A stretch of DNA of 64,000 bases. Origin: Brucella tritici (GTDB lineage: Bacteria; Pseudomonadota; Alphaproteobacteria; Rhizobiales; Rhizobiaceae). Shown here one piece after another: positions 34,841 through 43,618 of this stretch. The stretch spans positions 330,820 to 394,819 of the forward strand of contig NZ_WBWA01000002.1 in NCBI RefSeq assembly GCF_008932295.1. The letters are read 5' to 3'. Numbering within the stretch: the stretch's first letter is position 1; each line of letters begins with the position of its first letter. A program made the position numbers and the translations under genes. The notes below the pieces were generated by a model. That model saw nothing but the letters and a program-made list of their open reading frames with translations. It was not told the DNA's origin and did no database searches.

Positions 34841-37504
34841 ATGGCGAAGTGGGTGTACACGTTCGGCGACGGCAAGGCAGAAGGTGCGGCAAGCGACCGC
34901 AATCTTCTCGGCGGCAAGGGAGCGAATCTGGCTGAAATGAGCAGCCTTGGCCTTCCGGTACCTCCAGGCTTTACCATCACGACCGAAGTCTGCACCTATT
35001 ATTACGATCACGACCGGTCTTATCCATCCGAGCTCAATGATCAGGTTCAGGCGGCTCTGACCCATATCGCAAAAGTGACGGGGCGCAATTTCGGCGATGC
35101 CGAAAAGCCGCTTCTGGTGTCGGTGCGTTCCGGCGCCCGTGCTTCCATGCCGGGCATGATGGATACGGTGCTCAATCTCGGCCTCAATGACGAGACGGTG
35201 CAGGCTATCGCCCGCGAGGCGGGTGACGAGCGTTTTGCCTATGACAGCTACCGTCGCTTCATCCAGATGTATTCAGATGTCGTGCTGGGCGTCGATCACG
35301 GCTTCTTTGAAGAAATTCTTGAAGACAAGAAGGCCGATCTCGGCGTTGAGGTCGATACGGCACTGACGGCCGAAGATTGGAAGGGGGTCATCGCCTCCTA
35401 CAAGGCCAAGGTCGAGGAAGAACTCGGCCAGCCTTTCCCGCAAGACCCGCGCGAACAGCTCTGGGGCGCCATCGGTGCTGTCTTTTCAAGCTGGATGAAT
35501 GCGCGCGCCATCACCTATCGGCGGCTGCATAATATCCCGGCGGCCTGGGGCACGGCGGTTAATGTGCAGGCCATGGTGTTTGGCAATATGGGCGAGACCT
35601 CTGCGACTGGCGTTGCGTTTACACGCAATCCTTCGACAGGCGAGAAGAAGCTTTACGGCGAGTTTCTCGTCAATGCGCAGGGTGAAGATGTCGTAGCCGG
35701 TATCCGCACGCCGCAGAACATCACCGAGGAAGCGCGCATTGCGGCCGGTTCCGACAAGCCGTCGCTTGAAAAGGTAATGCCGGAAGCTTTCGCTGAATTC
35801 CTCAAGGTCGCTGACCGGTTGGAACAGCATTATCGCGACATGCAGGACCTCGAATTCACTATCGAACGCGGCAAATTGTGGATGCTCCAGACCCGTTCGG
35901 GCAAGCGCACCGCAAAGGCAGCGTTGAAGATGGCCGTCGAAATGGCAGGCGAAGGCCTCATTTCCGAGGAAGAAGCGGTTCTGCGCGTCGATCCGGCAGC
36001 GCTTGACCAGCTTCTGCACCCGACCATTGACCCGCGTGCGGAGCGCCAGATCATTGGTCAGGGCCTCCCGGCGTCGCCGGGCGCTGCAACGGGCGAAATC
36101 GTCTTCTCTTCGGAAGAAGCCGAACAGGCAAAGTCGGAGGGCCGTAAGGTCATTCTCGTTCGCATCGAGACCAGCCCTGAAGATATTCACGGCATGCACG
36201 CGGCAGAAGGCATTCTGACGACGCGCGGCGGCATGACCAGCCATGCAGCCGTTGTCGCACGCGGCATGGGCAAGCCATGCGTTTCCGGTGCGGGGTCGCT
36301 TCGCGTCGACTATCGCAATGGCGTCATGCTTGCAGCAGGCCAGACCTTCAAGAAGGGCGATGTCGTTACCGTTGATGGTGGCACCGGGCAGGTCCTGAAA
36401 GGCGCTGTGGCCATGCTGCAGCCCGAGCTTTCCGGCGATTTCGGCAGGCTGATGGAATGGGCTGACCGGACCCGCCGGATGAAGGTTCGCGCCAATGCAG
36501 AAACCCCGGCAGATGCCCGCACGGCGCGTTCGTTTGGTGCAGAAGGCATAGGCCTCTGCCGGACTGAACACATGTTCTTCGACGGAAGCCGGATCGTGGC
36601 CATGCGCGAAATGATCCTTTCCGACAATGAAGAAGGCCGCCGCACGGCTCTCGCAAAGCTTTTGCCGATGCAACGTTCGGATTTCGTCGAACTTTTCGAG
36701 ATCATGAAGGGGCTCCCGGTTACGATCCGTCTGCTTGATCCGCCATTGCATGAGTTCCTGCCGCATACGGACGAGGAAGTCGCAGAGGTTGCCCGGTCGA
36801 TGGGTGTCGATGCGGCAAAGCTGCGCGAACGCGCAGATGCCCTGCATGAATTCAATCCGATGCTGGGCCATCGCGGCTGCCGTCTGGCTGTATCCTATCC
36901 GGAAATCGCGGAAATGCAGGCACGGGCGATTTTTGAAGCTGCCGTTGAAGCAGGGAAGAAAACTGGAGAACACGTGGTGCCGGAAGTAATGGTGCCGCTG
37001 GTTGGTCTGAAAGCCGAACTCGATTTCGTCAAGGCGCGCATCGACGCCGTTGCCAAGGAAGTCATGGCCGAGGCGGGCGTCAAGATAGACTATATGGTTG
37101 GCACGATGATCGAACTGCCGCGTGCAGCCTTGCGCGCTGCCGAAATCGCGGAAACGGCTGAGTTCTTCTCGTTTGGCACCAACGATTTGACGCAAACGAC
37201 ATTCGGCATTTCACGCGACGATGCGTCGTCGTTCCTGACCTCCTATCAGCAGCGTGGCGTGATCGAACAGGACCCGTTCGTGTCGCTTGATCTCGAAGGC
37301 GTTGGTGAACTGGTGGAAATTGCCGCTGAACGCGGACGAAAGACCCGCGAAAAACTGAAGCTCGGCATCTGCGGCGAGCATGGTGGTGATCCGGCGTCGA
37401 TCGCCTTCTGCGAAAAGACGGGTCTCGACTATGTTTCCTGTTCGCCGTTCCGTGTGCCGATTGCCCGTCTTGCCGCTGCGCAGTCGGCCATACGCAAGGT
37501 TTGA
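34841..37504 (+). CDS. ppdK: Pyruvate, phosphate dikinase
   Basis: This 887-residue enzyme interconverts pyruvate, ATP and Pi with PEP, AMP and PPi. The N-terminal ATP-grasp region opens WVYTFGDGKAEG and GGKGANLAEM. The phosphorylated His lies in GGMTSHAAVVARGMGKPCVS near residue 468, and the C-terminal PEP-binding barrel ends with LGICGEHGGDPASI. The second ATG (34841) is used because GGAGG at 34831-34835 fits it and PPDKs start with a short MxKWVYTF. It is typical Brucellaceae backbone and contrasts with the mobile DNA to its left. Confidence 0.96.
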   Translation: MAKWVYTFGDGKAEGAASDRNLLGGKGANLAEMSSLGLPVPPGFTITTEVCTYYYDHDRSYPSELNDQVQAALTHIAKVTGRNFGDAEKPLLVSVRSGARASMPGMMDTVLNLGLNDETVQAIAREAGDERFAYDSYRRFIQMYSDVVLGVDHGFFEEILEDKKADLGVEVDTALTAEDWKGVIASYKAKVEEELGQPFPQDPREQLWGAIGAVFSSWMNARAITYRRLHNIPAAWGTAVNVQAMVFGNMGETSATGVAFTRNPSTGEKKLYGEFLVNAQGEDVVAGIRTPQNITEEARIAAGSDKPSLEKVMPEAFAEFLKVADRLEQHYRDMQDLEFTIERGKLWMLQTRSGKRTAKAALKMAVEMAGEGLISEEEAVLRVDPAALDQLLHPTIDPRAERQIIGQGLPASPGAATGEIVFSSEEAEQAKSEGRKVILVRIETSPEDIHGMHAAEGILTTRGGMTSHAAVVARGMGKPCVSGAGSLRVDYRNGVMLAAGQTFKKGDVVTVDGGTGQVLKGAVAMLQPELSGDFGRLMEWADRTRRMKVRANAETPADARTARSFGAEGIGLCRTEHMFFDGSRIVAMREMILSDNEEGRRTALAKLLPMQRSDFVELFEIMKGLPVTIRLLDPPLHEFLPHTDEEVAEVARSMGVDAAKLRERADALHEFNPMLGHRGCRLAVSYPEIAEMQARAIFEAAVEAGKKTGEHVVPEVMVPLVGLKAELDFVKARIDAVAKEVMAEAGVKIDYMVGTMIELPRAALRAAEIAETAEFFSFGTNDLTQTTFGISRDDASSFLTSYQQRGVIEQDPFVSLDLEGVGELVEIAAERGRKTREKLKLGICGEHGGDPASIAFCEKTGLDYVSCSPFRVPIARLAAAQSAIRKV

Positions 37505-37520
37505 CAGCATGCCACAATTT

Positions 37521-37560
37521 GGCTTAGCTGCCGGAATAATCTCCGGTGGTTAAGCCATTT
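37521..37560 (+). terminator. Likely terminator after ppdK
   Basis: GGCTTA...TAAGCC encloses CCGGA...TCCGG (37521-37556), followed by ATTTT. The position, 17 bases after the ppdK stop, fits a transcription end. Confidence 0.55.
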
Positions 37561-37575
37561 TCAGAAGATATTGTC

Positions 37576-38406
37576 ATGCTTCGTTTTATTGTTTCGGCAG
37601 GAGCCGTCATTCTCGCCACGACTGGCATTGCCAGCGCATACGATATCTCGCCGCAGGAGCGCGCGGAGAATAAGGCTGCGCACGACACGATCAAGATCGT
37701 TGAGCCGCAATTGCATATCGCGCGGGGTGGTGCAGCATCGCCCCAGGTGGCACTGACGCTTGATGCCTGTATGGGCAAGACCGATCATCGCATTCTGGAC
37801 ATGCTGGTGCAGAACCGTATTCCAGCGACGATCTTCGTGACGGGGCGATGGATAAAGCAGAACCCGGCCGCCATGGCGGTTTTGAAGGCCAATGCCGATC
37901 TGTTCGATATCGAGAACCATGGCGCAATGCATGTTCCGGCCATTACCAACGAGCAGAAAATGTATGGCATCAAGACAGCAGGATCACTTGAGACGGTTCA
38001 TCTGGAAATCGATGCCGGCGCGACGGCGATCACTGATGCCGGAGTGTCGAAGCCTGTCTGGTATCGCGATGCGACTGCCCGTTATTCGACCGATGCCATC
38101 AAGCTGGCAACAAGCATGGGCTACAAGATCGGTGGCTATTCGCTGAATGGCGATCAGGGTGCCTCGTTGCTGGCGCCGACGGTTGAGCGCCGCATCGCTG
38201 CTGCGCGTGACGGCGACGTCATCATCTCGCATATCAACCAACCAACGCGGTCGGCGGGTGAAGGGGTAGCCAAAGGCGTCCTGGCCTTGAAGGCGAAGGG
38301 GATGAAATTCGTGCGCCTCAAGGATGTCGAGACAACGATGACACTCAACCCGGTTGCTCCGCACAATCTTCATGCGGGCGTTCCAAAGCCTGTCGCGCCG
38401 AAATAA
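37576..38406 (+). CDS. Polysaccharide deacetylase-like secreted protein
   Basis: This 276-residue protein has an N-terminal signal peptide (LRFIVSAGAVILATTGIASA) and a NodB-type fold. Motif 1 is altered (VALTLDACMGKTDHRILDML, with LDAC for the usual TFDD), and a motif 2-like HGAMH is present (IENHGAMHVPAI). VWYRDATARYS and GDVIISHINQP match motifs 3 and 5. It may be a carbohydrate esterase acting in the periplasm; substrate unknown. The ATG at 37576 is placed directly at the signal peptide. Confidence 0.8.
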   Translation: MLRFIVSAGAVILATTGIASAYDISPQERAENKAAHDTIKIVEPQLHIARGGAASPQVALTLDACMGKTDHRILDMLVQNRIPATIFVTGRWIKQNPAAMAVLKANADLFDIENHGAMHVPAITNEQKMYGIKTAGSLETVHLEIDAGATAITDAGVSKPVWYRDATARYSTDAIKLATSMGYKIGGYSLNGDQGASLLAPTVERRIAAARDGDVIISHINQPTRSAGEGVAKGVLALKAKGMKFVRLKDVETTMTLNPVAPHNLHAGVPKPVAPK

Positions 38407-38412
38407 TCCCGT

Positions 38413-38859
38413 TCAGGCGCCGTTGACTTTTTCCTTCAGGGAAAGACTTTTCATGACGGCGGCGTAGTTGCGGCCAAGGCTTTCAAAAACGGCATTTTCG
38501 CCCGTGGGCGGTTCAACGGACAGCGTCGTGCCGTCGTTGCGCAATGTGACGAAGATAACCTGATCTTCCGGTTGCCCGGCAATGGCAATTGCACCGATGC
38601 GTTGTGCTTCACTGGTGTCGAGAGCAGGCATATTGAACAGAACTTCGCCGCCAACGCGTTCTGCGGCCTTGGCGAGCGCGGAATCAAAACCTTCGATAAG
38701 GACGTCGATGGCTCCAAGCGCAAACTCCAGTTCGACGGCTTCAAGCGTCATCGCATCCTCTGCGGTTGTGCCGTCCGATGACTGGTTGCCATTTTGAAGG
38801 GCGCGATCCATTCCGTCCTCTCCGACGATTGCAATATAAGCCCCCACATACGCAATCAT
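38413..38859 (-). CDS. Conserved-looking hypothetical protein, 148 aa
   Basis: No family recognised. It is acidic and soluble, with a repeated-strand look (MTLEAVELEFALGAIDVLIE, AQRIGAIAIAGQPEDQVIFV) and a C-terminal helix (FESLGRNYAAVMKSLSLKEK). AGAAGG before 38859 fixes the start; the frame is open further upstream into repeat DNA but lacks a ribosome site. It converges on the deacetylase gene with six bases between stops. Confidence 0.7.
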   Translation of the reverse strand: MIAYVGAYIAIVGEDGMDRALQNGNQSSDGTTAEDAMTLEAVELEFALGAIDVLIEGFDSALAKAAERVGGEVLFNMPALDTSEAQRIGAIAIAGQPEDQVIFVTLRNDGTTLSVEPPTGENAVFESLGRNYAAVMKSLSLKEKVNGA

Positions 38860-39229
38860 GCCTTCTGTTAGCGGTTGCTGCAATGCCTTTTTATTTGATT
38901 TACCTAGCTTTTTCTCACTTATTCTTAAAGCTGGTGATCTTTGCAGGCTAAGAACGCATCCCGAAAAGTGCAAAACGGTTTTCGGATCAGATGCGTGCTG
39001 AACAAACAATTGGAGCGCCAATCTGCCGTAATCAGATTGAATTGCGCCCCTGGAGGGTGCTGCCCCTAATGCGATTTGCCTAATCTATCAAGCACGCCAA
39101 ACGTGCATTAGCTGTTGCTTTTGTAGATCGCTAAATATTCCCCCGACAGGTTTTGATCGCGGTCAATGCTCTTTCATCCCGAATCTTCGACGTTCTCCTC
39201 ATCACAAGGGAATTGGTGTCGGAGGGCAC
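38860..39229. other. Intergenic region with palindromic repeat
   Basis: This is the divergent promoter region between the 148-aa gene and the cytochrome operon. The part nearest the 148-aa gene is AT-rich. The middle is filled by the palindromic element described separately. Confidence 0.5.
38950..39055. repeat. Rhizobiales palindromic intergenic element (RIME-like)
   Basis: CCGAAAAGTGCAAAACGG with GGTTTTCGG forms one hairpin inside outer arms GCATC/GATGC. AATCTG...CAGATT forms another within GCGCC...GCGCC-like arms. The AAGTGCNAANCGGTTTT core recurs at 41498-41517. This core is characteristic of dispersed palindromic repeats of Rhizobiales. Confidence 0.6.
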
Positions 39230-40573
39230 ATGAAACTGATCTGGAAAGCGGCGGTCGGCGGCGCGGGTGCGCTAGCCGCAGCTTGGCTCTTTGCGCTTTC
39301 AACACCCCATTGGCTGACGGCGAAACACGAAGCCGCCGTCGATGTCACCGACAAGGCTTTGATCGAAAAAGGCGAGTATGTCGCCCATGCGGGCGACTGC
39401 GCTGCGTGCCATACGGCTCCGGGAGGCAAGGCGTTTGCGGGTGGACTCGGCATGCAGACGCCGCTTGGCACGATTTATTCCACAAACATCACGCCAGACA
39501 GCAAAACCGGTATCGGCGGCTACAGCTATGCCGACTTCGAGCGCGCCGTACGGCAGGGGGTACGTCAGGATAATGTCCATCTTTATCCGGCAATGCCCTT
39601 TGTTTCCTATACGGTCGTGAATGACGAGGACATGAAGGCGCTTTATGCGTTCTTCATGTCGAAGGTGGAGCCGGTACAACAGGATAACCAGCCCAGCACC
39701 TTGCCGTGGCCAACCAACATGCGCTGGCCACTCGCCTACTGGCAGCTTTTCTTTGGAAATTCGCGTCCGTTCGAAATTGCAGCGGACACTGATCCGGTGA
39801 TCGCACGCGGCGCTTATCTGGTCGAGGGGCTCGGTCATTGCGGTGCGTGCCATACGCCACGTGGTCTCGCCTATGAAGAAAAAGCGGTGAAGAACGATCC
39901 GAAGGGCAAGTTCCTGTCCGGCTCGGTTCTGGAAGGCTGGTATGCGAAAAACCTGCGCGATCAGGATACAGGCCTTTCGAGCTGGGCCGAAGACGAGATC
40001 GTCACCTTCCTCAAGACCGGGCGCACCGATCGCACGGCGGCGTTCGGCTCAATGGCCGATGTAGTGCAGCATTCGACCCAATACCTTGCGGAAGATGATT
40101 TGCGGGCGATTGCCCGTTATTTGAAGTCGCTGCCACCAAGCGAAGGACGCGAACGTGAATGGCAACCGAAGGAAGATGTGACGGCGGAGGCCCTCAAGGC
40201 GGGAGATTTCAGTGCACCGGGCGCTTTGTCCTATGTCGAGCAATGTTCGGTCTGCCATCGTATGGACGGTAAGGGCGCACCGCGCATCTATCCGGCGCTT
40301 GCTGGCAATTCGATTGTCTTTGCCGATGATCCAAGCTCGCTCATTCAGGTCACTCTGACCGGGGGCAGGACGCCTGACACGCCGGCGGACAAGATGGCTT
40401 TCACTATGCCGGGCTTTGCCAACCTTCCGAACTGGCAGGTCGCCGAAATCCTGAACTTCATTCGCAACGGCTGGGGCAACCACGGTGCTGCCATAACGGA
40501 GCAGGATATCGCGCGTATGCGGCGTGAAATCGCTCACAAGCCCGTCCATTACGTTCCGGAGAACAAGCAATGA
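39230..40573 (+). CDS. Triheme c-type cytochrome
   Basis: This 447-residue secreted electron carrier has an N-terminal membrane anchor/signal (AVGGAGALAAAWLFALST) and three CXXCH haem sites: CAACH near residue 58, CGACH near 206 and CSVCH near 342. Layout and length match the cytochrome subunits of alcohol or gluconate dehydrogenases. No dehydrogenase gene is adjacent; instead it overlaps a TsdA-like cytochrome gene by four bases, so the two probably form an electron relay. Confidence 0.9.
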   Translation: MKLIWKAAVGGAGALAAAWLFALSTPHWLTAKHEAAVDVTDKALIEKGEYVAHAGDCAACHTAPGGKAFAGGLGMQTPLGTIYSTNITPDSKTGIGGYSYADFERAVRQGVRQDNVHLYPAMPFVSYTVVNDEDMKALYAFFMSKVEPVQQDNQPSTLPWPTNMRWPLAYWQLFFGNSRPFEIAADTDPVIARGAYLVEGLGHCGACHTPRGLAYEEKAVKNDPKGKFLSGSVLEGWYAKNLRDQDTGLSSWAEDEIVTFLKTGRTDRTAAFGSMADVVQHSTQYLAEDDLRAIARYLKSLPPSEGREREWQPKEDVTAEALKAGDFSAPGALSYVEQCSVCHRMDGKGAPRIYPALAGNSIVFADDPSSLIQVTLTGGRTPDTPADKMAFTMPGFANLPNWQVAEILNFIRNGWGNHGAAITEQDIARMRREIAHKPVHYVPENKQ

Positions 40574-41481
40574 AAACCAGTACGATTGTCGTTCTTGGTG
40601 CCAGTTTTGCCGTGGCAGTAACGGGCGGCGCATTTCTCTTCAATCACCTGCGGCCTTCGCTGGATGCCCCGGCTCCCAAAGCCTATGCGGTTCTGGACAA
40701 GGACAAAAATCAGGTCGGAACCTATGTCATCCCGCCGGACCGTGACATTCTCAAGCAGCCGAACGCGCCTGAAATCATGCACGGCAAGCGGTTGCTCAAC
40801 GAAACCGCGCGGCTTCTGCCCGACAATGTCGGCAACGGCCTGAATTGCAACTCCTGCCACATGGGGCAGGGCAAGATGGATAATGTTGCTTCCTATATCA
40901 ACAGCAGCAATTTCTATCCCGCCGTCATGCCCCGTGCTGGCAAGGAAGTCGATCTGGTGATGCGCATCAATGGCTGCTTTCAGCGTTCGATGAACGGCAA
41001 ACCGTTGCCGCCTGACGGGGCCGACATGAAGGCGATGGTCGCCTATATGGACTGGCTTCGGCAGGATGTGAAAAAGGGCACCAAAGTGGCGATCCGCAAT
41101 GGCGGTCCCATCGATGAAAGCCTTGTTCCCGATCCAGTCAACGGTGCCAGAATCTATGCCGCACAATGCTCGACCTGTCATGGTGCGGGTGGCGAAGGCA
41201 TGAAGGACCAGGCCGGTGACTATATCTTCCCGCCGCTCTGGGGGGATGAAAGCTTCAACATCGGGGCCGGACTGGCCCGGACTTACAAGGCGGCGCAGTT
41301 CGTCAAATATGCGATGCCGCCAGCCCAGAACTACAATCTGCCCATCGGGCAGGGCGGTGTTCTGACCGATCAGGAAGCCATTGATGTGTCGGAATATTTC
41401 ACCCACATGCCGCGTCCCGACTTCGCAGGCAAGGTGAAGGACTGGCCCAATATGAAGAAGCCGAAAGATGCGCGTTACTAG
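40570..41481 (+). CDS. Diheme cytochrome c, TsdA (thiosulfate dehydrogenase) family
   Basis: This 303-residue periplasmic cytochrome has an N-terminal signal anchor and two haem sites, CNSCH near residue 96 and CSTCH near 200. RINGCFQRSMNGKPLPPDG carries the Cys that in TsdA serves as an unusual axial ligand, and FPPLWGDESFNIGAGLAR and KYAMPP are also TsdA hallmarks. The enzyme would oxidise thiosulfate to tetrathionate or reduce tetrathionate. It is coupled to the upstream triheme cytochrome, a likely electron partner. Assignment is by remembered motifs, not alignment. Confidence 0.75.
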   Translation: MKTSTIVVLGASFAVAVTGGAFLFNHLRPSLDAPAPKAYAVLDKDKNQVGTYVIPPDRDILKQPNAPEIMHGKRLLNETARLLPDNVGNGLNCNSCHMGQGKMDNVASYINSSNFYPAVMPRAGKEVDLVMRINGCFQRSMNGKPLPPDGADMKAMVAYMDWLRQDVKKGTKVAIRNGGPIDESLVPDPVNGARIYAAQCSTCHGAGGEGMKDQAGDYIFPPLWGDESFNIGAGLARTYKAAQFVKYAMPPAQNYNLPIGQGGVLTDQEAIDVSEYFTHMPRPDFAGKVKDWPNMKKPKDARY

Positions 41482-41746
41482 AGCATTTCCAGCAAAAGTG
41501 CGAAGCGGTTTTGCGTGGGACAATGGGACGAAACAAATAGTTAGAGCGGTTCCGGCAACTCAGTTTTGACCGGAGCCGCTCTAAATGACATCGCCGAGAA
41601 AAGTGCCCCGCCATGTCCAAGCCAGGTGGGGCATTTGAATTTCTACGCCGAAGTTTTGCCGAGCGAAAATCTCTCTGCTATTCATACTGTGTGAAAACAG
41701 AGAGACAGAGCGGCTCCAATGATTCAGTATAAGCTGGAAATGCTCT
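41480..41746. repeat. Palindromic mosaic element bounded by a 14-bp inverted repeat
   Basis: AGAGCATTTCCAGC (41480-41493) and its exact complement GCTGGAAATGCTCT (41733-41746) bound the unit. Inside are AAGTGCGAAGCGGTTTT and a hairpin TAGAGCGGTTCCGG...CCGGAGCCGCTCTA (about 41542-41583). This is the build of rhizobial RIME-type elements. It begins on the last codons of the TsdA-like gene. Confidence 0.65.
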
Positions 41747-41756
41747 CGGAGACTGC

Positions 41757-42545
41757 ATGAGAAAACTTCGCTACCAGCGGCGTCAGTCGCGCTCTGCAGT
41801 GTGGGCGCTTCGGCTTGGCATCTTTGCGCTCGTGCTGCTTGCGATGGCGTTTCTTTTGCATCGCTTCTGGACACTGGAGACACCGGATCTGGTGCTGCTT
41901 GCCGGATTGAGCACTGGTCTTGCCGCTCTGGCCCTTCTCTGCTCGGCTAAAGGTTTTCGCAATCTCTGGGTCAATGGCGACAAGGGCGGCGCACGCTCCT
42001 TCTGGGGCGGCATATTCGCTTTTGCCGTGCTACTTTCAGTCGGACTGGTCACGGCACTGTGGTATCTCTCTCCACCCCTCTACGACATCTCCACGGATTT
42101 CGAGACGCCACCGCAATTTCCGTCCAATATGCCGCCACGCCTGCAATGGATGAATCCGCTGACAGTGGCCGTGAGTGGCGATGCGCTGACCCAGTTGAGC
42201 GCCTATCCCGATGTGGTCGGACGCCGCTATGAAGCCGCACCGGACCGCGTTGCGCAGGGGGTCGAGACGGTTCTGAGGACTTTCGGGTGGCAGGAGATCG
42301 CACGTAATGCGTCTTCGCCGGAACAAAACGCGACGCGATTTGCCGTGACCGCGCATAGTTTCATTCTGGGTCTGAAAAGCGATATCGTCATCCGCCTGCT
42401 CGACGAAGGCGAAACCACCTATGTCGATGTGCGCTCGCTGTCACGCTATGGCAAGCGCGATATGGGGCAGAATGCCGGTTTCATTACCGATTTTCTGGGG
42501 GCGCTGGAAGGCGAGGTCAACAAGGCTCCAGCGGACGTGGAATAA
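41757..42545 (+). CDS. DUF1499 domain membrane protein
   Basis: This 262-residue protein has three N-terminal membrane helices (ALRLGIFALVLLAMAFLLHR, LVLLAGLSTGLAALALLC, GGIFAFAVLLSVGLVTALWY), then a soluble DUF1499 domain (about 120-255; TVAVSGDALTQLSAYPDVV, FAVTAHSFILGLKSDIVIRL, TYVDVRSLSRYGKRDMG). Function is unknown. It converges on the MBL-fold gene with no gap. Confidence 0.85.
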   Translation: MRKLRYQRRQSRSAVWALRLGIFALVLLAMAFLLHRFWTLETPDLVLLAGLSTGLAALALLCSAKGFRNLWVNGDKGGARSFWGGIFAFAVLLSVGLVTALWYLSPPLYDISTDFETPPQFPSNMPPRLQWMNPLTVAVSGDALTQLSAYPDVVGRRYEAAPDRVAQGVETVLRTFGWQEIARNASSPEQNATRFAVTAHSFILGLKSDIVIRLLDEGETTYVDVRSLSRYGKRDMGQNAGFITDFLGALEGEVNKAPADVE

Positions 42546-43466
42546 TCAGCCGGGAAGATAGATACTGCCCAGCGACGGATGGCCATCTGTCGTGACTTCC
42601 CCGCGCCCGACCAAATCTTCCAAATGTGCGAGCACGGACAGTGCAGCCGCACCGTGCAATCGCGGATCAGTCTCGCGATAAATCACTTTCACCATGTCGC
42701 CGATTGTCCGGTCCCCCTGTAGAACACGCTCTAGAATGGCACGTTCGCGCATCTTGCGATGGGCACGCAGGCCACGAACGAAGGCGGCAGGCTTGGTCAC
42801 GGCGCCGCCATGCCCCGGCAGATAGACCTTGTCGTCGCGTGCCAGCAGTTTTTCGAGCGAGACCATGTAGTCATTCATCGAGCCGTCCGGCGGTGCGACG
42901 ATGGACGTCGCCCAGGCCATGACATGGTCTGCGGAGAAAAGAATGCCGGTTCCTTTCAGGCCGAACGCCATGTGATTGGCGGCATGTCCGGGAGTGTGAA
43001 TTCCTTCCAGAGCCCAGCCATCACCTTCGATCGTGCTTCCGTCGGTCAGTGCGATATCCGGAACGAACTCCGTATCGGCGCTTGCCTCAAGCATGTTTGT
43101 TTCGCCCGCATAATAGGGGCGGGCAGGGCGATGCGGTCCCTCGGCAACGGTGCGAGCGCCAAGTTTTTCCTTCAGGCGCTGCGCCAAAGGTGAATGGTCG
43201 CGGTGGGTATGGCTGACGAAGATATGGCTGACCGGACGACCGGCAATGGCTGCGATCAAGGCGTTGTAATGCGCCTCATCGTCAGGGCCGGGATCGATGA
43301 TCGCCAGCGTATCCGTGCCGATAAGATAGCTGTTAGTGCCGTGAAAGGTGAAAGCGCTCGGATTGTTGACGGTGAGGCGCAAAATGCCTTTACTCAGTTC
43401 AACCGGCTTCCCATATTGGGGCGTGAAACTGCTGTCGAAAACAAGCGCCATTGAAGCGGCTTCCAT
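42546..43466 (-). CDS. MBL-fold metallo-hydrolase (LACTB2/GloB-like)
   Basis: This ~306-residue metal-dependent hydrolase has the metal site SHTHRDHSP (HxHxDH) near residue 100, GIHTPGHAANHM near 170 and the Asp in ILFSADHVMAW near 190. The C-terminal winged-helix part (KMRERAILERVLQGDRTIGD) is typical of LACTB2-like enzymes. The start is set at the Met at 43466 (43451 is possible); a longer open frame upstream covers the bioY leader and is unlikely. Confidence 0.88.
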   Translation of the reverse strand: MEAASMALVFDSSFTPQYGKPVELSKGILRLTVNNPSAFTFHGTNSYLIGTDTLAIIDPGPDDEAHYNALIAAIAGRPVSHIFVSHTHRDHSPLAQRLKEKLGARTVAEGPHRPARPYYAGETNMLEASADTEFVPDIALTDGSTIEGDGWALEGIHTPGHAANHMAFGLKGTGILFSADHVMAWATSIVAPPDGSMNDYMVSLEKLLARDDKVYLPGHGGAVTKPAAFVRGLRAHRKMRERAILERVLQGDRTIGDMVKVIYRETDPRLHGAAALSVLAHLEDLVGRGEVTTDGHPSLGSIYLPG

Positions 43467-43618
43467 TCTTCTTTGGTTTGATTGATGAAACGGCATAGGC
43501 CTTATATAGTCGGGTTGCAAACGTGAACAGTCACGCGGGCTGACAATCGCGTCAGCGGGCAGGTTCCGGAGAATTTCACATCCCGGTGTCTGTCGCCGCG
43601 TCAAAAGTGGAGTTGGAT

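Noticed and set aside
43467..43618. Search for a BioR box (TTATNNATAA type) before bioY.
   Set aside because: Only TTATATAG was seen near 43502; too few matching positions.
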